From assembly GCF_014522265.1 (NCBI RefSeq), contig NZ_CP017024.1, forward strand, positions 4,102,501 to 4,166,500: 64,000 nucleotides of DNA, read 5' to 3'. Under the pieces are notes generated by a model. The model was not told where the DNA came from. It ran no database searches and saw only the letters and a list, made by a program, of their open reading frames with translations. How positions within the stretch are numbered: position 1 is the first letter of the stretch; every line of letters starts with the position of its first letter. Origin of the DNA: Pseudomonas oryzihabitans (GTDB lineage: Bacteria; Pseudomonadota; Gammaproteobacteria; Pseudomonadales; Pseudomonadaceae). Below are positions 19,100-26,536 of the stretch, in pieces. The position numbers and the translations under genes are program-made.

Positions 19100-19761
19100 T
19101 CGACACCGCCCAGGCGATAGCCCTGGCCGCGCCGCGTCTCGATGACCGCGCGCCCCAGCTTGCGCCGCAGATGATTGACGTGGACCTCGATGACATTGGA
19201 GTCACGCTCGCTCTCGCCGTCGTAGAGATGGTCGTTGAGCCGCGTCTTCGACAGGATCTGCCCGGGATGCAGCACGAAGCAGCGCAGCAGGCGAAACTCC
19301 GCCGCGCTCAGGGCGATGGTTTCACTGCCACGCACCACGCATTGGCGCGCCTCGTCGAGCGCGAGTCCGGCAGCCTGCAGCAACGGCTGGTTGGCCACGC
19401 CGCGCACCCGCCGCAGCAAGGCGGCGATGCGCAGGCCCAGTTCTTCGGGGTGGAAGGGTTTGGTGAGGTAGTCATCGGCCCCGGCCTTGAGGCCGTCGAT
19501 GCGCTCCGCCCAGCTGTCGCGGGCGGTCAGGATCAGTACCGGAGTCGCCAGCGCCTTTGCACGCCACTCCCCAAGCACCTCCAGCCCGGGCCGGCCGGGC
19601 AGACCCAGGTCGAGCACGATCAGGTCATAGGGTTCCTGGGCGCCCTGCCAGGCGGCATCGCGGCCATCGGCCAGCCAGTCGATGGCGTAGCCCTGCCGAG
19701 TGAGGAACGCCGTGATCTCGTCGGCCAGGGCCACATCGTCTTCCACCAGCAACAGGCGCAT
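19096..19761 (-). CDS. bqsR: Response regulator, OmpR/PhoB class, BqsR/CarR-like
   Basis: The 221-residue protein has a receiver domain with the phosphorylated Asp in [17 protein letters not shown] (about residue 51) and Lys in [15 protein letters not shown] winged-helix DNA-binding domain follows, with [17 protein letters not shown]. It overlaps the kinase gene by four bases. Tandem TTAAG-N6-TTAAG sites, the reported BqsR target, lie at the head of the operon, which suggests self-regulation. Confidence 0.88.
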   Translation of the reverse strand: MRLLLVEDDVALADEITAFLTRQGYAIDWLADGRDAAWQGAQEPYDLIVLDLGLPGRPGLEVLGEWRAKALATPVLILTARDSWAERIDGLKAGADDYLTKPFHPEELGLRIAALLRRVRGVANQPLLQAAGLALDEARQCVVRGSETIALSAAEFRLLRCFVLHPGQILSKTRLNDHLYDGESERDSNVIEVHVNHLRRKLGRAVIETRRGQGYRLGGVD

Positions 19762-20118
19762 CTAGTCGTCCACCTCATCCTTCATGATGGCGCCATCCAT
19801 TGCGCCGATTTCCAGTTCGCGGACGACATCGCCGACGAGGATCTCGATCTCGTAGCGATACTGGCCGTCCTCCTCTTCCAGTTCGGCTTCCAGCAGCCGC
19901 GCCTGGGGATAGCGTTCGTTGACTCGCTGCAGCAGGCTTTCCAGCGGACGGATCACGCCTTCCTTGCGCAGCTTGAGCGCCTCGTCCTGATCCAGGTCAC
20001 GGGCCTGGATCAGGGGCGAGAGGCTGCCGAGCAGCACCAGCCCGGCGAGCCCGACGGTCAGTCGTCGCGCTGGTCTTTCAGGACTTCGCCAGTGGTGGCG
20101 TCGAGTTCCAGATCCCAT
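19762..20118 (-). CDS. PepSY-domain periplasmic protein, second of the two-component operon
   Basis: A signal-peptide-like segment (TVGLAGLVLLGSLSPLIQA) precedes a small PepSY-like module (RDLDQDEALKLRKEG, then ELEEEDGQYRYEIEILVGD). The only ATG in frame is at 20118, inside the upstream gene, giving 118 residues and a 61-base overlap. A CTG overlapping the upstream stop would give a cleaner signal peptide. It is paralogous to the upstream gene product. These small acidic proteins accompany BqsRS and may tune metal sensing in the periplasm. Confidence 0.75.
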   Translation of the reverse strand: MGSGTRRHHWRSPERPARRLTVGLAGLVLLGSLSPLIQARDLDQDEALKLRKEGVIRPLESLLQRVNERYPQARLLEAELEEEDGQYRYEIEILVGDVVRELEIGAMDGAIMKDEVDD

Positions 20119-20366
20119 TTCACACCTTTGGGGTCACGCAGTTCCAGTTGGTAGATGTAGCGGCCGTACTCTTCTTCCAGTTCGGTCTCGTGGGTCGTCG
20201 AGCCCAGATGCTTGGCGATGGCAGCCTGGTTGAGCACCTCGAAGCTCTTGATCTTGCCGCTGTCACGCAGCTTGAGGGCCTCGTCGGGGCCGAGATCCCG
20301 GGCCTGGGCGACGCCCATACCGGTGAGCAGGAGGGCGGCAGTCGCGAGGGCGGTCAGCTTTTTCAT
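20058..20366 (-). CDS. PepSY-domain periplasmic protein, first gene of the two-component operon
   Basis: The 102-residue protein has a signal peptide (MKKLTALATAALLLTGMGVAQA) and a PepSY module with ARDLGPDEALKLRDSGKI and ELEEEYGRYIYQLELRD. It is the first gene of the operon that includes the second PepSY gene, bqsR and bqsS. BqsR-type tandem repeats lie 64-90 bases upstream. Function by analogy only: a periplasmic modulator of the sensor. Confidence 0.85.
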   Translation of the reverse strand: MKKLTALATAALLLTGMGVAQARDLGPDEALKLRDSGKIKSFEVLNQAAIAKHLGSTTHETELEEEYGRYIYQLELRDPKGVKWDLELDATTGEVLKDQRDD

Positions 20367-20429
20367 GATGATTCTCTCTGGTTGCTGTTTGATCTGGGTC
20401 CAGAGTAGCGATCCGCCATTAATCGAAAC

Positions 20430-20456
20430 TTAAACGCCGATTAAGCCAGGCTTAAG
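20430..20456 (-). promoter_or_regulatory. Tandem BqsR-type boxes
   Basis: TTAAA (20430), TTAAG (20441) and TTAAG (20452) are each separated by exactly 6 bases, matching the reported TTAAG-N6-TTAAG motif twice in a row. They precede the PepSY-bqsRS operon and overlap the 3' end of the DUF3253 gene. Confidence 0.7.
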
Positions 20457-20698
20457 CGGATCGGACCACGCCAGGGTGCTTCGGCATCCAGGGCTTCGCC
20501 CTTCTGCGTCACCTGCAGCCGGCCCTCGCGAGCCAGCTCACGCGCCATAGCGCGCAGGGGCTCCATCAGCGGCCGCCAGTCCGCAGCCAGGTCACGCGCC
20601 ACCTCCGACGGACAGAAGGTCGTCCCTGGACGGCGCGCCTGTGCCTTGGCCAGCAAGGCTTCGCGCAATTGTGCGTCGGTCGGCTTGAGCGCTGTCAT
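20441..20698 (-). CDS. DUF3253 domain protein
   Basis: The 85-residue protein matches the DUF3253 pattern: LREALLAKAQARRPGTTFCPSEVARDLA, then WRPLMEPLRAMARELAREGRL and a C-terminal APWRGPIRL. The fold is a small winged-helix-like domain of unknown function. It is divergent from topoisomerase IB, and its stop codon lies inside the BqsR box region. Confidence 0.75.
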   Translation of the reverse strand: MTALKPTDAQLREALLAKAQARRPGTTFCPSEVARDLAADWRPLMEPLRAMARELAREGRLQVTQKGEALDAEAPWRGPIRLSLA

Positions 20699-20758
20699 GA
20701 GAACCGGGTCCCTTCTCCAGGAGTCCACCGTTTCGACCAGGAAATTGTCGGTGCAGTC

Positions 20759-21886
20759 ATGACCTCTCGCTCGAAAGTTTCGAAAGTAATGCAACGCCTC
20801 GCCCAGACCGACCTGCCCATCCCCGCCGATGAGCGTGACGACACTGGTACCGCCCTCTGCACGCCCTTGCCGCCCGACCTCAATTATGTCGATGACTGCC
20901 AGGCGGGCCTGAGCCGACGCAAGCTGCGCGGCAAATGGGCTTATTTCACCCCCGATGGCGAACGCATCTGCGATCAGGCGGAAGTCGAGCGCATCAACAA
21001 GCTGGCCATCCCGCCGGCCTATACCGATGTCTGGATCTGCCCGGACGCCAATGGCCATCTGCAGGCTACCGGACGCGACGCCCGCGGCCGCAAGCAGTAC
21101 CGCTACCACCCGCGCTGGCGCGAGATCCGCGATACCGACAAGTACGAGCGGATGCTGGCGTTCGGGCAGGCCCTGCCCAAGTTGCGGCAGCGGGTGGAAG
21201 AGGATCTCGCCCGGCGCGGCCTGTGTCGGGAAAAGGTCATGGCCACGGTCATCAGCCTGCTCGACGCGACCCTAATCCGGGTCGGCAACGCCCAGTACGC
21301 CAAGAGCAACAAGTCCTATGGGCTCACCACCCTGCGCAACCGACATGCCGAGGTGCATGGCAACACCATAGCCTTCCACTTCCGCGGCAAGAGTGGGGTG
21401 GAGCATGAGATCAAGGTCAGCGATCCGCGGCTGGCGCGTACCGTAAAGAAGTGCCTCGAGCTGCCAGGTCAGCACCTCTTTCAATATGTGGATGGGGACG
21501 GCGATCGCCATACCGTGACCTCGTCCGACGTGAACGCCTACCTGCATGAACTCACGGGCGCCGACTTCACTGCCAAGGACTACCGCACCTGGGCCGGCAG
21601 TGCCCTGGCGCTGGAAGCCCTGCGCGAGTTGCGGTGTGAAACCCAGACCGATGCCAAGAAGGAGCTGGTGGACATGGTCAAGGCGGTATCCCGCACCCTG
21701 GGCAACACCCCGGCGGTCTGCCGCAAGTGCTATATCCATCCGGGCGTGCTGGATGCCTTCCTCGCCGGCGACCTCTGCACCTTGCCCAAACCGCGCAAGC
21801 GCAAGGGGCTCAAGGAGGAAGAGGTGCTGCTGCTCAACTTCCTGCAACGGCTGGAACAGCGGATGGCGGAGACCCAGGCGGCCTGA
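20759..21886 (+). CDS. DNA topoisomerase IB
   Basis: The 375-residue protein resembles the poxvirus-like bacterial type IB topoisomerases. It has the N-terminal domain with RRKLRGKWAYFTPDG, the catalytic core with RVGNAQYAKSNKSYGLTTL and HFRGKSGVEHEIKV, a TWAGSALALEAL stretch, and the active tyrosine in VCRKCYIHPGVL. It relaxes supercoils through a 3'-phosphotyrosine bond. The ATG at 20759 is chosen; the ribosome binding site (AGGA) is distant. Confidence 0.9.
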   Translation: MTSRSKVSKVMQRLAQTDLPIPADERDDTGTALCTPLPPDLNYVDDCQAGLSRRKLRGKWAYFTPDGERICDQAEVERINKLAIPPAYTDVWICPDANGHLQATGRDARGRKQYRYHPRWREIRDTDKYERMLAFGQALPKLRQRVEEDLARRGLCREKVMATVISLLDATLIRVGNAQYAKSNKSYGLTTLRNRHAEVHGNTIAFHFRGKSGVEHEIKVSDPRLARTVKKCLELPGQHLFQYVDGDGDRHTVTSSDVNAYLHELTGADFTAKDYRTWAGSALALEALRELRCETQTDAKKELVDMVKAVSRTLGNTPAVCRKCYIHPGVLDAFLAGDLCTLPKPRKRKGLKEEEVLLLNFLQRLEQRMAETQAA

Positions 21887-22001
21887 CCAGGTCGCACGCT
21901 ACCCTGACCCCTGCGTGGGGCGGGGAGCATTCTGCGCCAGGCGCCAGTCATGCTCGCCTGGCGTGACGACTCCCCAACGCCCAGATGACGATGCCGTATT
22001 T

Positions 22002-22014
22002 GTTATGTTATAAC
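22002..22014 (+). promoter_or_regulatory. Zur operator
   Basis: GTTAT-GTT-ATAAC is a perfect inverted repeat matching the core of Zur boxes. It is 26 bases upstream of the first small gene of the zinc ABC operon, where bound Zur would block transcription when zinc is plentiful. Confidence 0.7.
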
Positions 22015-22040
22015 TTTTGCACGTCATTCAAGGCTCCGTC

Positions 22041-22157
22041 ATGGCATCCCCTCGCGCTTCCCTTCTCCTCCTTTCCGTGCCCGTTCGGCTGTCGCTCGCC
22101 GCCATCCCATTGGTCGCGCTTTGGCTGGCGGTACTCTGGGCGGTCGCCCTGCCATGA
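22041..22157 (+). CDS. Small membrane protein coupled to the zinc transporter operon
   Basis: The 38-residue frame MASPRASLLLLSVPVRLSL... is one long hydrophobic segment with basic residues in the first half. Its stop overlaps the ATG of the ABC ATPase (ATGA). It lies directly after the Zur box, so it would be zinc-repressed with the rest. The function is unknown; it may help assemble the transporter. Confidence 0.5.
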   Translation: MASPRASLLLLSVPVRLSLAAIPLVALWLAVLWAVALP

Positions 22158-22888
22158 GCGCCGCCATCGAACTTCAGGACCTGACCCTGGCCTATCAGCG
22201 GCATCCGGCCATCCATCATCTCAGTGGTCGCTTCCGGACCGGCAGTCTGACGGCCATCGTCGGCCCCAACGGGGCGGGCAAGTCCACCCTGCTCAAGGCC
22301 ATCGCCGGCACCCTGAGACCGGTCAGTGGTCGCGTGGACCGGGCCGTGCCCCAGCGCCGGCTGGGCTATCTGCCGCAAGCCGCGGAGATCGACCGCAGCT
22401 TTCCCTTGAGCGTGCTGGAAACCGTGATACTGGGCGCCTGGCGCGGCTTGGGCGTCTGGCGCGGGGTCACCGCCGCCCATCGCGAGGAAGCGTCCCGGGC
22501 GTTGCAGGCGGTCGGCCTCGAAGGCCTCGAGGATCGCTTGGTCGGCGCCCTGTCCTCCGGGCAATTCCAGCGAGTGCTGTTCGCCCGGCTGCTGTTGCAG
22601 GATGCGCCGGTGCTGCTGCTGGACGAGCCTTTCACCGCCATCGATGCTCGCACCACCGCGGACCTGCTGACCATCGTCCGTCGCTGGCATGGTCAGGGTC
22701 GCACGGTGATCGCCGTGCTGCACGACCTGGAGCAGGTCCGCCAGCACTTCCCCGAGACCCTGTTGCTGGCTCGGGAAGCCATCGCCTGGGGCGCCACCGA
22801 TCAGGTGCTGGTCAGCGAGCATCTGGCCCGCGCGCGCAATCTCGCCGAGCACTGGGACGCCAATGCGGCGGTCTGTGAGCGCGCATGA
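22154..22888 (+). CDS. znuC: Zinc ABC transporter, ATP-binding protein
   Basis: The 244-residue ATPase has Walker A GPNGAGKSTLLKAI, the Q-loop near YLPQAAEIDRSFPLSVLE, an ABC signature ALSSGQFQRVLFAR and Walker B VLLLDEPFTAID. The signature and FPLSVLETV stretch are typical of the zinc/manganese subfamily. ATG 22154 overlaps the upstream small gene, and the end overlaps the permease gene by four bases. It energises metal import. Confidence 0.9.
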   Translation: MSAAIELQDLTLAYQRHPAIHHLSGRFRTGSLTAIVGPNGAGKSTLLKAIAGTLRPVSGRVDRAVPQRRLGYLPQAAEIDRSFPLSVLETVILGAWRGLGVWRGVTAAHREEASRALQAVGLEGLEDRLVGALSSGQFQRVLFARLLLQDAPVLLLDEPFTAIDARTTADLLTIVRRWHGQGRTVIAVLHDLEQVRQHFPETLLLAREAIAWGATDQVLVSEHLARARNLAEHWDANAAVCERA

Positions 22889-23754
22889 CCCTCTATCAAC
22901 TCCTGTTCGAACCCTTCGTCGAATTCGGCTTCATGCGTCGCGCCCTGGTGGCCTGCCTGGCCCTGGCGCTGGGCGCCGGTCCGGTGGGCGTCCTGCTGAT
23001 GCTCAGGCGCATGAGTCTGGTGGGCGATGCCATGAGTCACGCCGTGCTACCAGGCGCGGCCCTGGGCTTCATGGTCGCCGGCCTGTCGCTACCGGCCATG
23101 GGCATCGGCGGGATGCTTGCCGGACTCTTGGTGGCCGGACTCGCCGGCCTGGTCAGCCGCTTCACCAGTCAGCGTGAAGATGCCAGTTTCGCCAGCTTCT
23201 ATCTGATCTCCCTGGCCGCCGGGGTGCTGATCGTTTCGCTGCACGGCTCCAGTGTGGATCTGCTGCATGTGCTGTTCGGCACCATCCTGGCCATCGACGC
23301 CACGGCGCTCTATCTGGTCGCCGGCATCGCCACCCTGTCGCTGGTGGTGCTGGCGGTGATCTACCGACCGCTGGCGCTGGAGTGCTTCGATCCGGGCTTC
23401 CTGCGCGCCGTAGGCGGGCGCGGCTCGCTCTATCACCTGCTGTTCCTGCTGCTGGTAGTGCTCAACCTGGTCGCCGGTTTCCAGGCGCTGGGTACGCTGA
23501 TGGCGGTGGGCCTGATGATGCTGCCGGCCACCGCGGCGCGCTTCTGGGCCAACAGCCTGCCCGGACTGATGGCGGTGGCCAGCCTGATCGCCAGTCTCAG
23601 CGGCCTGATCGGCCTGGTGCTGTCCTATCACCTCGGCTGCGCCTCGGGTCCGGCCATCGTCCTGACCGCGGGCGGCTGCTACCTCCTCTCCCTGCTGTTC
23701 GGTCGCCTGGGACTCTACCGGCGGCTGCGCCCTCGCCCTCACCTCACCCACTGA
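22885..23754 (+). CDS. znuB: Zinc ABC transporter, permease
   Basis: The 289-residue protein has eight or more membrane segments and the ABC-3 family signature RMSLVGDAMSHAVLPGAALGFM near residue 40. The ALGTLMAVGLMMLPATAARFW segment is also typical. It forms the channel for the znuC-like ATPase and znuA-like binding protein. It overlaps the ATPase gene by four bases and is 11 bases before the binding-protein gene. Confidence 0.92.
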   Translation: MTLYQLLFEPFVEFGFMRRALVACLALALGAGPVGVLLMLRRMSLVGDAMSHAVLPGAALGFMVAGLSLPAMGIGGMLAGLLVAGLAGLVSRFTSQREDASFASFYLISLAAGVLIVSLHGSSVDLLHVLFGTILAIDATALYLVAGIATLSLVVLAVIYRPLALECFDPGFLRAVGGRGSLYHLLFLLLVVLNLVAGFQALGTLMAVGLMMLPATAARFWANSLPGLMAVASLIASLSGLIGLVLSYHLGCASGPAIVLTAGGCYLLSLLFGRLGLYRRLRPRPHLTH

Positions 23755-23765
23755 AAGGAGTCATC

Positions 23766-24686
23766 ATGAAATCCCTGTTTTCCCTGGGCGCTGCCCTGCT
23801 GCTCGCCGCTGCCGGCCAGGCCCAGGCCGCACCGGTCAAGGCTGTCGCCACCTTTACCGTGATCGCCGACGTGGTCAAACAGGTCGGTGGCGACCAGGTT
23901 CAGGTTTTCTCCCTGGTCGGTCCCAATGGCGACCCCCATGCCTACGAACCGACGCCCACCGATGCCCAGGCGCTGAAACAGGCCGATGTGGTGTTCATGA
24001 GCGGCCTGCACCTGGAAGGCTGGATGGATCGCCTGATCAAGGCCTCCGGCCAGGCGCGCCCGCCGGTAGTGCTCAGCGAAGGGATCAAGACCCGCGAGCT
24101 GGCTGACGACGAGGATGAACACGGCCACGCCGACCACGATCACGACCATGGCGGCATCGATCCCCATGTCTGGAACAACCCGCTCAACGTGGTCGTCTAC
24201 ACCCGCAATGTGGTGAAGGCGCTGTCCGCGGTGGATCCGGCGCAGGCTGCCACCTTCAAGGCCAACGGTGATCGCTACATCGCCGAACTGGAAGCCCTGG
24301 ATCGCTATGCCCGCGAACAGATCGGTCAGGTCCCCCAGGCCAAGCGCAAGGTGCTGACCTCCCACGATGCCTTTGGCTACTTCGCCGACGCCTATGGCGT
24401 GACCTTCATCTCGCCGCTGGGTCTGTCGACCGAGGCCGAAGCCTCCGCCCAGGACGTCGCCAAGCTGATCCGCCAGATCAAGCAGGAGCATGTCGCCACC
24501 TACTTCTTCGAGAACTCCAACGATCCGCGCCTGGTGCAGCAGATCGCCAAGGCCAGTGGCGCCCAACCGGGTGGTGAGCTGTACGTCGAGGCGCTATCCC
24601 CGGCAGACGGCCCGGCTGCGACCTATGCGGCCATGTTCCGCTACAACGTGGACACCCTGGTCAAGGCGATGAAGGGCGGGCATTGA
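23766..24686 (+). CDS. znuA: Zinc ABC transporter, substrate-binding protein
   Basis: This 306-residue cluster A-I solute-binding protein has a signal peptide ending in AQA, metal ligands in GDPHAYEPTPTDA and the GIDPHVWNNPLN region, and a His/Asp-rich loop of about 20 residues before it (EHGHADHDHDHGG). The loop is a hallmark of zinc-specific members. It begins after a strong AAAGGAG site. With the Zur box this is a high-affinity zinc uptake system. Confidence 0.92.
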   Translation: MKSLFSLGAALLLAAAGQAQAAPVKAVATFTVIADVVKQVGGDQVQVFSLVGPNGDPHAYEPTPTDAQALKQADVVFMSGLHLEGWMDRLIKASGQARPPVVLSEGIKTRELADDEDEHGHADHDHDHGGIDPHVWNNPLNVVVYTRNVVKALSAVDPAQAATFKANGDRYIAELEALDRYAREQIGQVPQAKRKVLTSHDAFGYFADAYGVTFISPLGLSTEAEASAQDVAKLIRQIKQEHVATYFFENSNDPRLVQQIAKASGAQPGGELYVEALSPADGPAATYAAMFRYNVDTLVKAMKGGH

Positions 24687-24702
24687 GGTTAAAGGTCTTC
24701 TG

Positions 24703-24797
24703 GTAGGTTGGCGCTGAGCGCAGCGAAGCCCAACAGCGTGAGGGTCCAGCACCTTCACGTTGGGCTTCGACGGTGGAACCGTCTCAACCCAACCTCC
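24703..24797. repeat. Palindromic REP-like intergenic element
   Basis: CGAAGCCCAAC (24724-24734) and GTTGGGCTTCG (24759-24769) form a perfect 11-bp stem, flanked by outer arms TAGGTTGG and CCAACCT. It sits between the convergent znuA and VWA genes and may act as a bidirectional terminator. Confidence 0.6.
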
Positions 24798-24815
24798 GCC
24801 AGAAAGGCTGGGTGG

Positions 24816-25370
24816 CTAGACCACCGGCACCTCTTCCAGGTGCCGGTATTCCGCGCCCAGGCGCCGGGCGAGCTCCCCGGCCCGTCCCAGGCGCAGCGGT
24901 CCCAGTTCGATATCCAGCACCTGGACAGGACAGTCCGGTACTGCCAGCGCTTCCAGGTCGCGCAGCCGCCCGTCAGTGACCAGGAGCAGCTGGCATTCCT
25001 CGCCAGGGCGCTGCCGCCGACGACTTTGCAGCCATTGCTGAGCTTCGGCCAGGCCCGCCAGCAGAGGCGTTCCGCCTCCCGCTCCCAACTGCTCCAGCCA
25101 GGCCTGCAATGCCTGACCGCTGCGCTGACCCTGGAACGACCATTCCGGTCGCTCCCCCGCTGTCTGCAGGACCGCGACCCTGACCCGCTGGCGATAGGCC
25201 TGTTCGAACCAGTCGGCCAGCAGGCCCTTGGCCTGGGCCAGGGCGCCGTGGCGGCGGGTGGACGCGGAGTGATCGACGATCACCAGCCAGAGCTGCGCCG
25301 GGCGCTGCCGGCGCGGTTGCCGCAAGAGATCGTCAGCGCGACGCGGACGCCCCAGGAGCAGCGTCGGCAC
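24816..25370 (-). CDS. VWA-domain protein, magnesium/cobalt chelatase D-like subunit
   Basis: The 184 residues visible from GTG 25370 form a von Willebrand A domain with a modified metal-ion site (VIVDHSASTRRH), GGTPLLAGLAEA and LLVTDGRLRD. It would pair with the ChlI-like AAA ATPase just upstream. The start is unsure: GTG 25370 lacks a ribosome binding site, and the family-like sequence GPIAW just upstream is open in the same frame. Either the gene starts elsewhere or a lost base has split a longer protein. Confidence 0.7.
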   Translation of the reverse strand: MPTLLLGRPRRADDLLRQPRRQRPAQLWLVIVDHSASTRRHGALAQAKGLLADWFEQAYRQRVRVAVLQTAGERPEWSFQGQRSGQALQAWLEQLGAGGGTPLLAGLAEAQQWLQSRRRQRPGEECQLLLVTDGRLRDLEALAVPDCPVQVLDIELGPLRLGRAGELARRLGAEYRHLEEVPVV

Positions 25371-25480
25371 CCAGGCGATGGGGCCTGCCGTGCCCGGCGA
25401 ACGGGCGCCCTGACGCCCGCCCAGGGCCTTGGCCGTCCCGCTTCGGGCATCACGATCCGGGGCATGAGGTGATCGGATGC

Positions 25481-26536
25481 CTAGGGCTTTTTTGCGCCGC
25501 CAAGGCGGCGCCTGGGTCCCGTCGCGGTGGGCTCCGGCGCCAGGGCGCCCCAGCTATCGCCCTCACCCTCCGCGGGCTCGGCGTCACCCTGTCGCTGTTG
25601 ATCGCTAGGCTCCTGCTCCGGAGTATCAGCAGCTGAATTATCTTTCAGGGGTGGTATTACTGCTGGAGTGTCCGGTAACGCGCGGCGCCGGTGGCGCAGG
25701 GCGAATTCGGCCACGGCGGCGATATCGGGGTTTTCGATCGCCGGCGCGCCGCGCCAGGCGGCATGGGCGCGAGCCGCGCGCAACCAGACCAGATCGGCGC
25801 GCAGGCCATCGACCCCGGCCTGGTGGCAGCCTGCGGTGATGGCTTCCAGCGCGGCATCGTCCAGCGGGATGTCCGCCAGCCGCGCACGGGCCGCGGCGCA
25901 GCGCTGCCGCAGCTCCGCCTGGGCTGGTTCCCACTGGGCATTGAAAGCTGGCGGATCGCTGTCGAAGGCCAGGCGGCGGCGCAGGATCTCGGCCCGCTCC
26001 CGGGGTGCCGGCCGGCTGTCCAGCGCCAGGGCGAAGCCAAAGCGATCCAGCAACTGCGGACGCAACTCGCCCTCTTCCGGATTCATGGTGCCTACCAGCA
26101 GAAAGCGCGCGGCGTGCTCGTGGGAAATGCCGTCGCGCTCCACCCGGTTGACCCCACTGGCCGCCACGTCCAGCAGCAGATCCACCAGGTGATCCGGCAG
26201 CAGATTGACCTCGTCGACATAAAGTACGCCGCCATCGGCCGCCGCCAGCACGCCTGGCGCGAAGCGGGCCCGCCCCTCGCCGAGGGCCGCATCCAGATCC
26301 AGCGTGCCGACGATGCGTTCCTCGCTGGCACCCAGCGGCAAGGTCACGAAGGGACCGCCTCCGAGCAGATCGGCCAGGCCCCGGGCCAGGGTCGACTTCG
26401 CCATACCCCGGGGACCTTCGATCAATACGCCGCCAATACGGGGATCGATGGCGTTGAGACACAGCGCCAGTTTCAGGGACTCGGCGCCAACCACGGCGGC
26501 GAGGGGAAAGACGGGAGCGGTCATCTCAGGCTTCAT
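25481..26536 (-). CDS. Magnesium-chelatase I-like AAA ATPase (putative cobalt chelation)
   Basis: The 351-residue AAA+ protein has Walker A EGPRGMAKSTLA, Walker B LYVDEVNLLPDHLVDLLLDVAASG and sensor GTMNPEEGELRPQLLDRFG, all typical of ChlI/BchI. Next to cobN it probably supplies the ATPase for cobalt insertion, replacing the CobS/CobT pair. The last 50 residues are a Pro/Asp/Glu-rich linker. It overlaps the end of cobN by 11 bases. Confidence 0.9.
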   Translation of the reverse strand: MKPEMTAPVFPLAAVVGAESLKLALCLNAIDPRIGGVLIEGPRGMAKSTLARGLADLLGGGPFVTLPLGASEERIVGTLDLDAALGEGRARFAPGVLAAADGGVLYVDEVNLLPDHLVDLLLDVAASGVNRVERDGISHEHAARFLLVGTMNPEEGELRPQLLDRFGFALALDSRPAPRERAEILRRRLAFDSDPPAFNAQWEPAQAELRQRCAAARARLADIPLDDAALEAITAGCHQAGVDGLRADLVWLRAARAHAAWRGAPAIENPDIAAVAEFALRHRRRALPDTPAVIPPLKDNSAADTPEQEPSDQQRQGDAEPAEGEGDSWGALAPEPTATGPRRRLGGAKKP

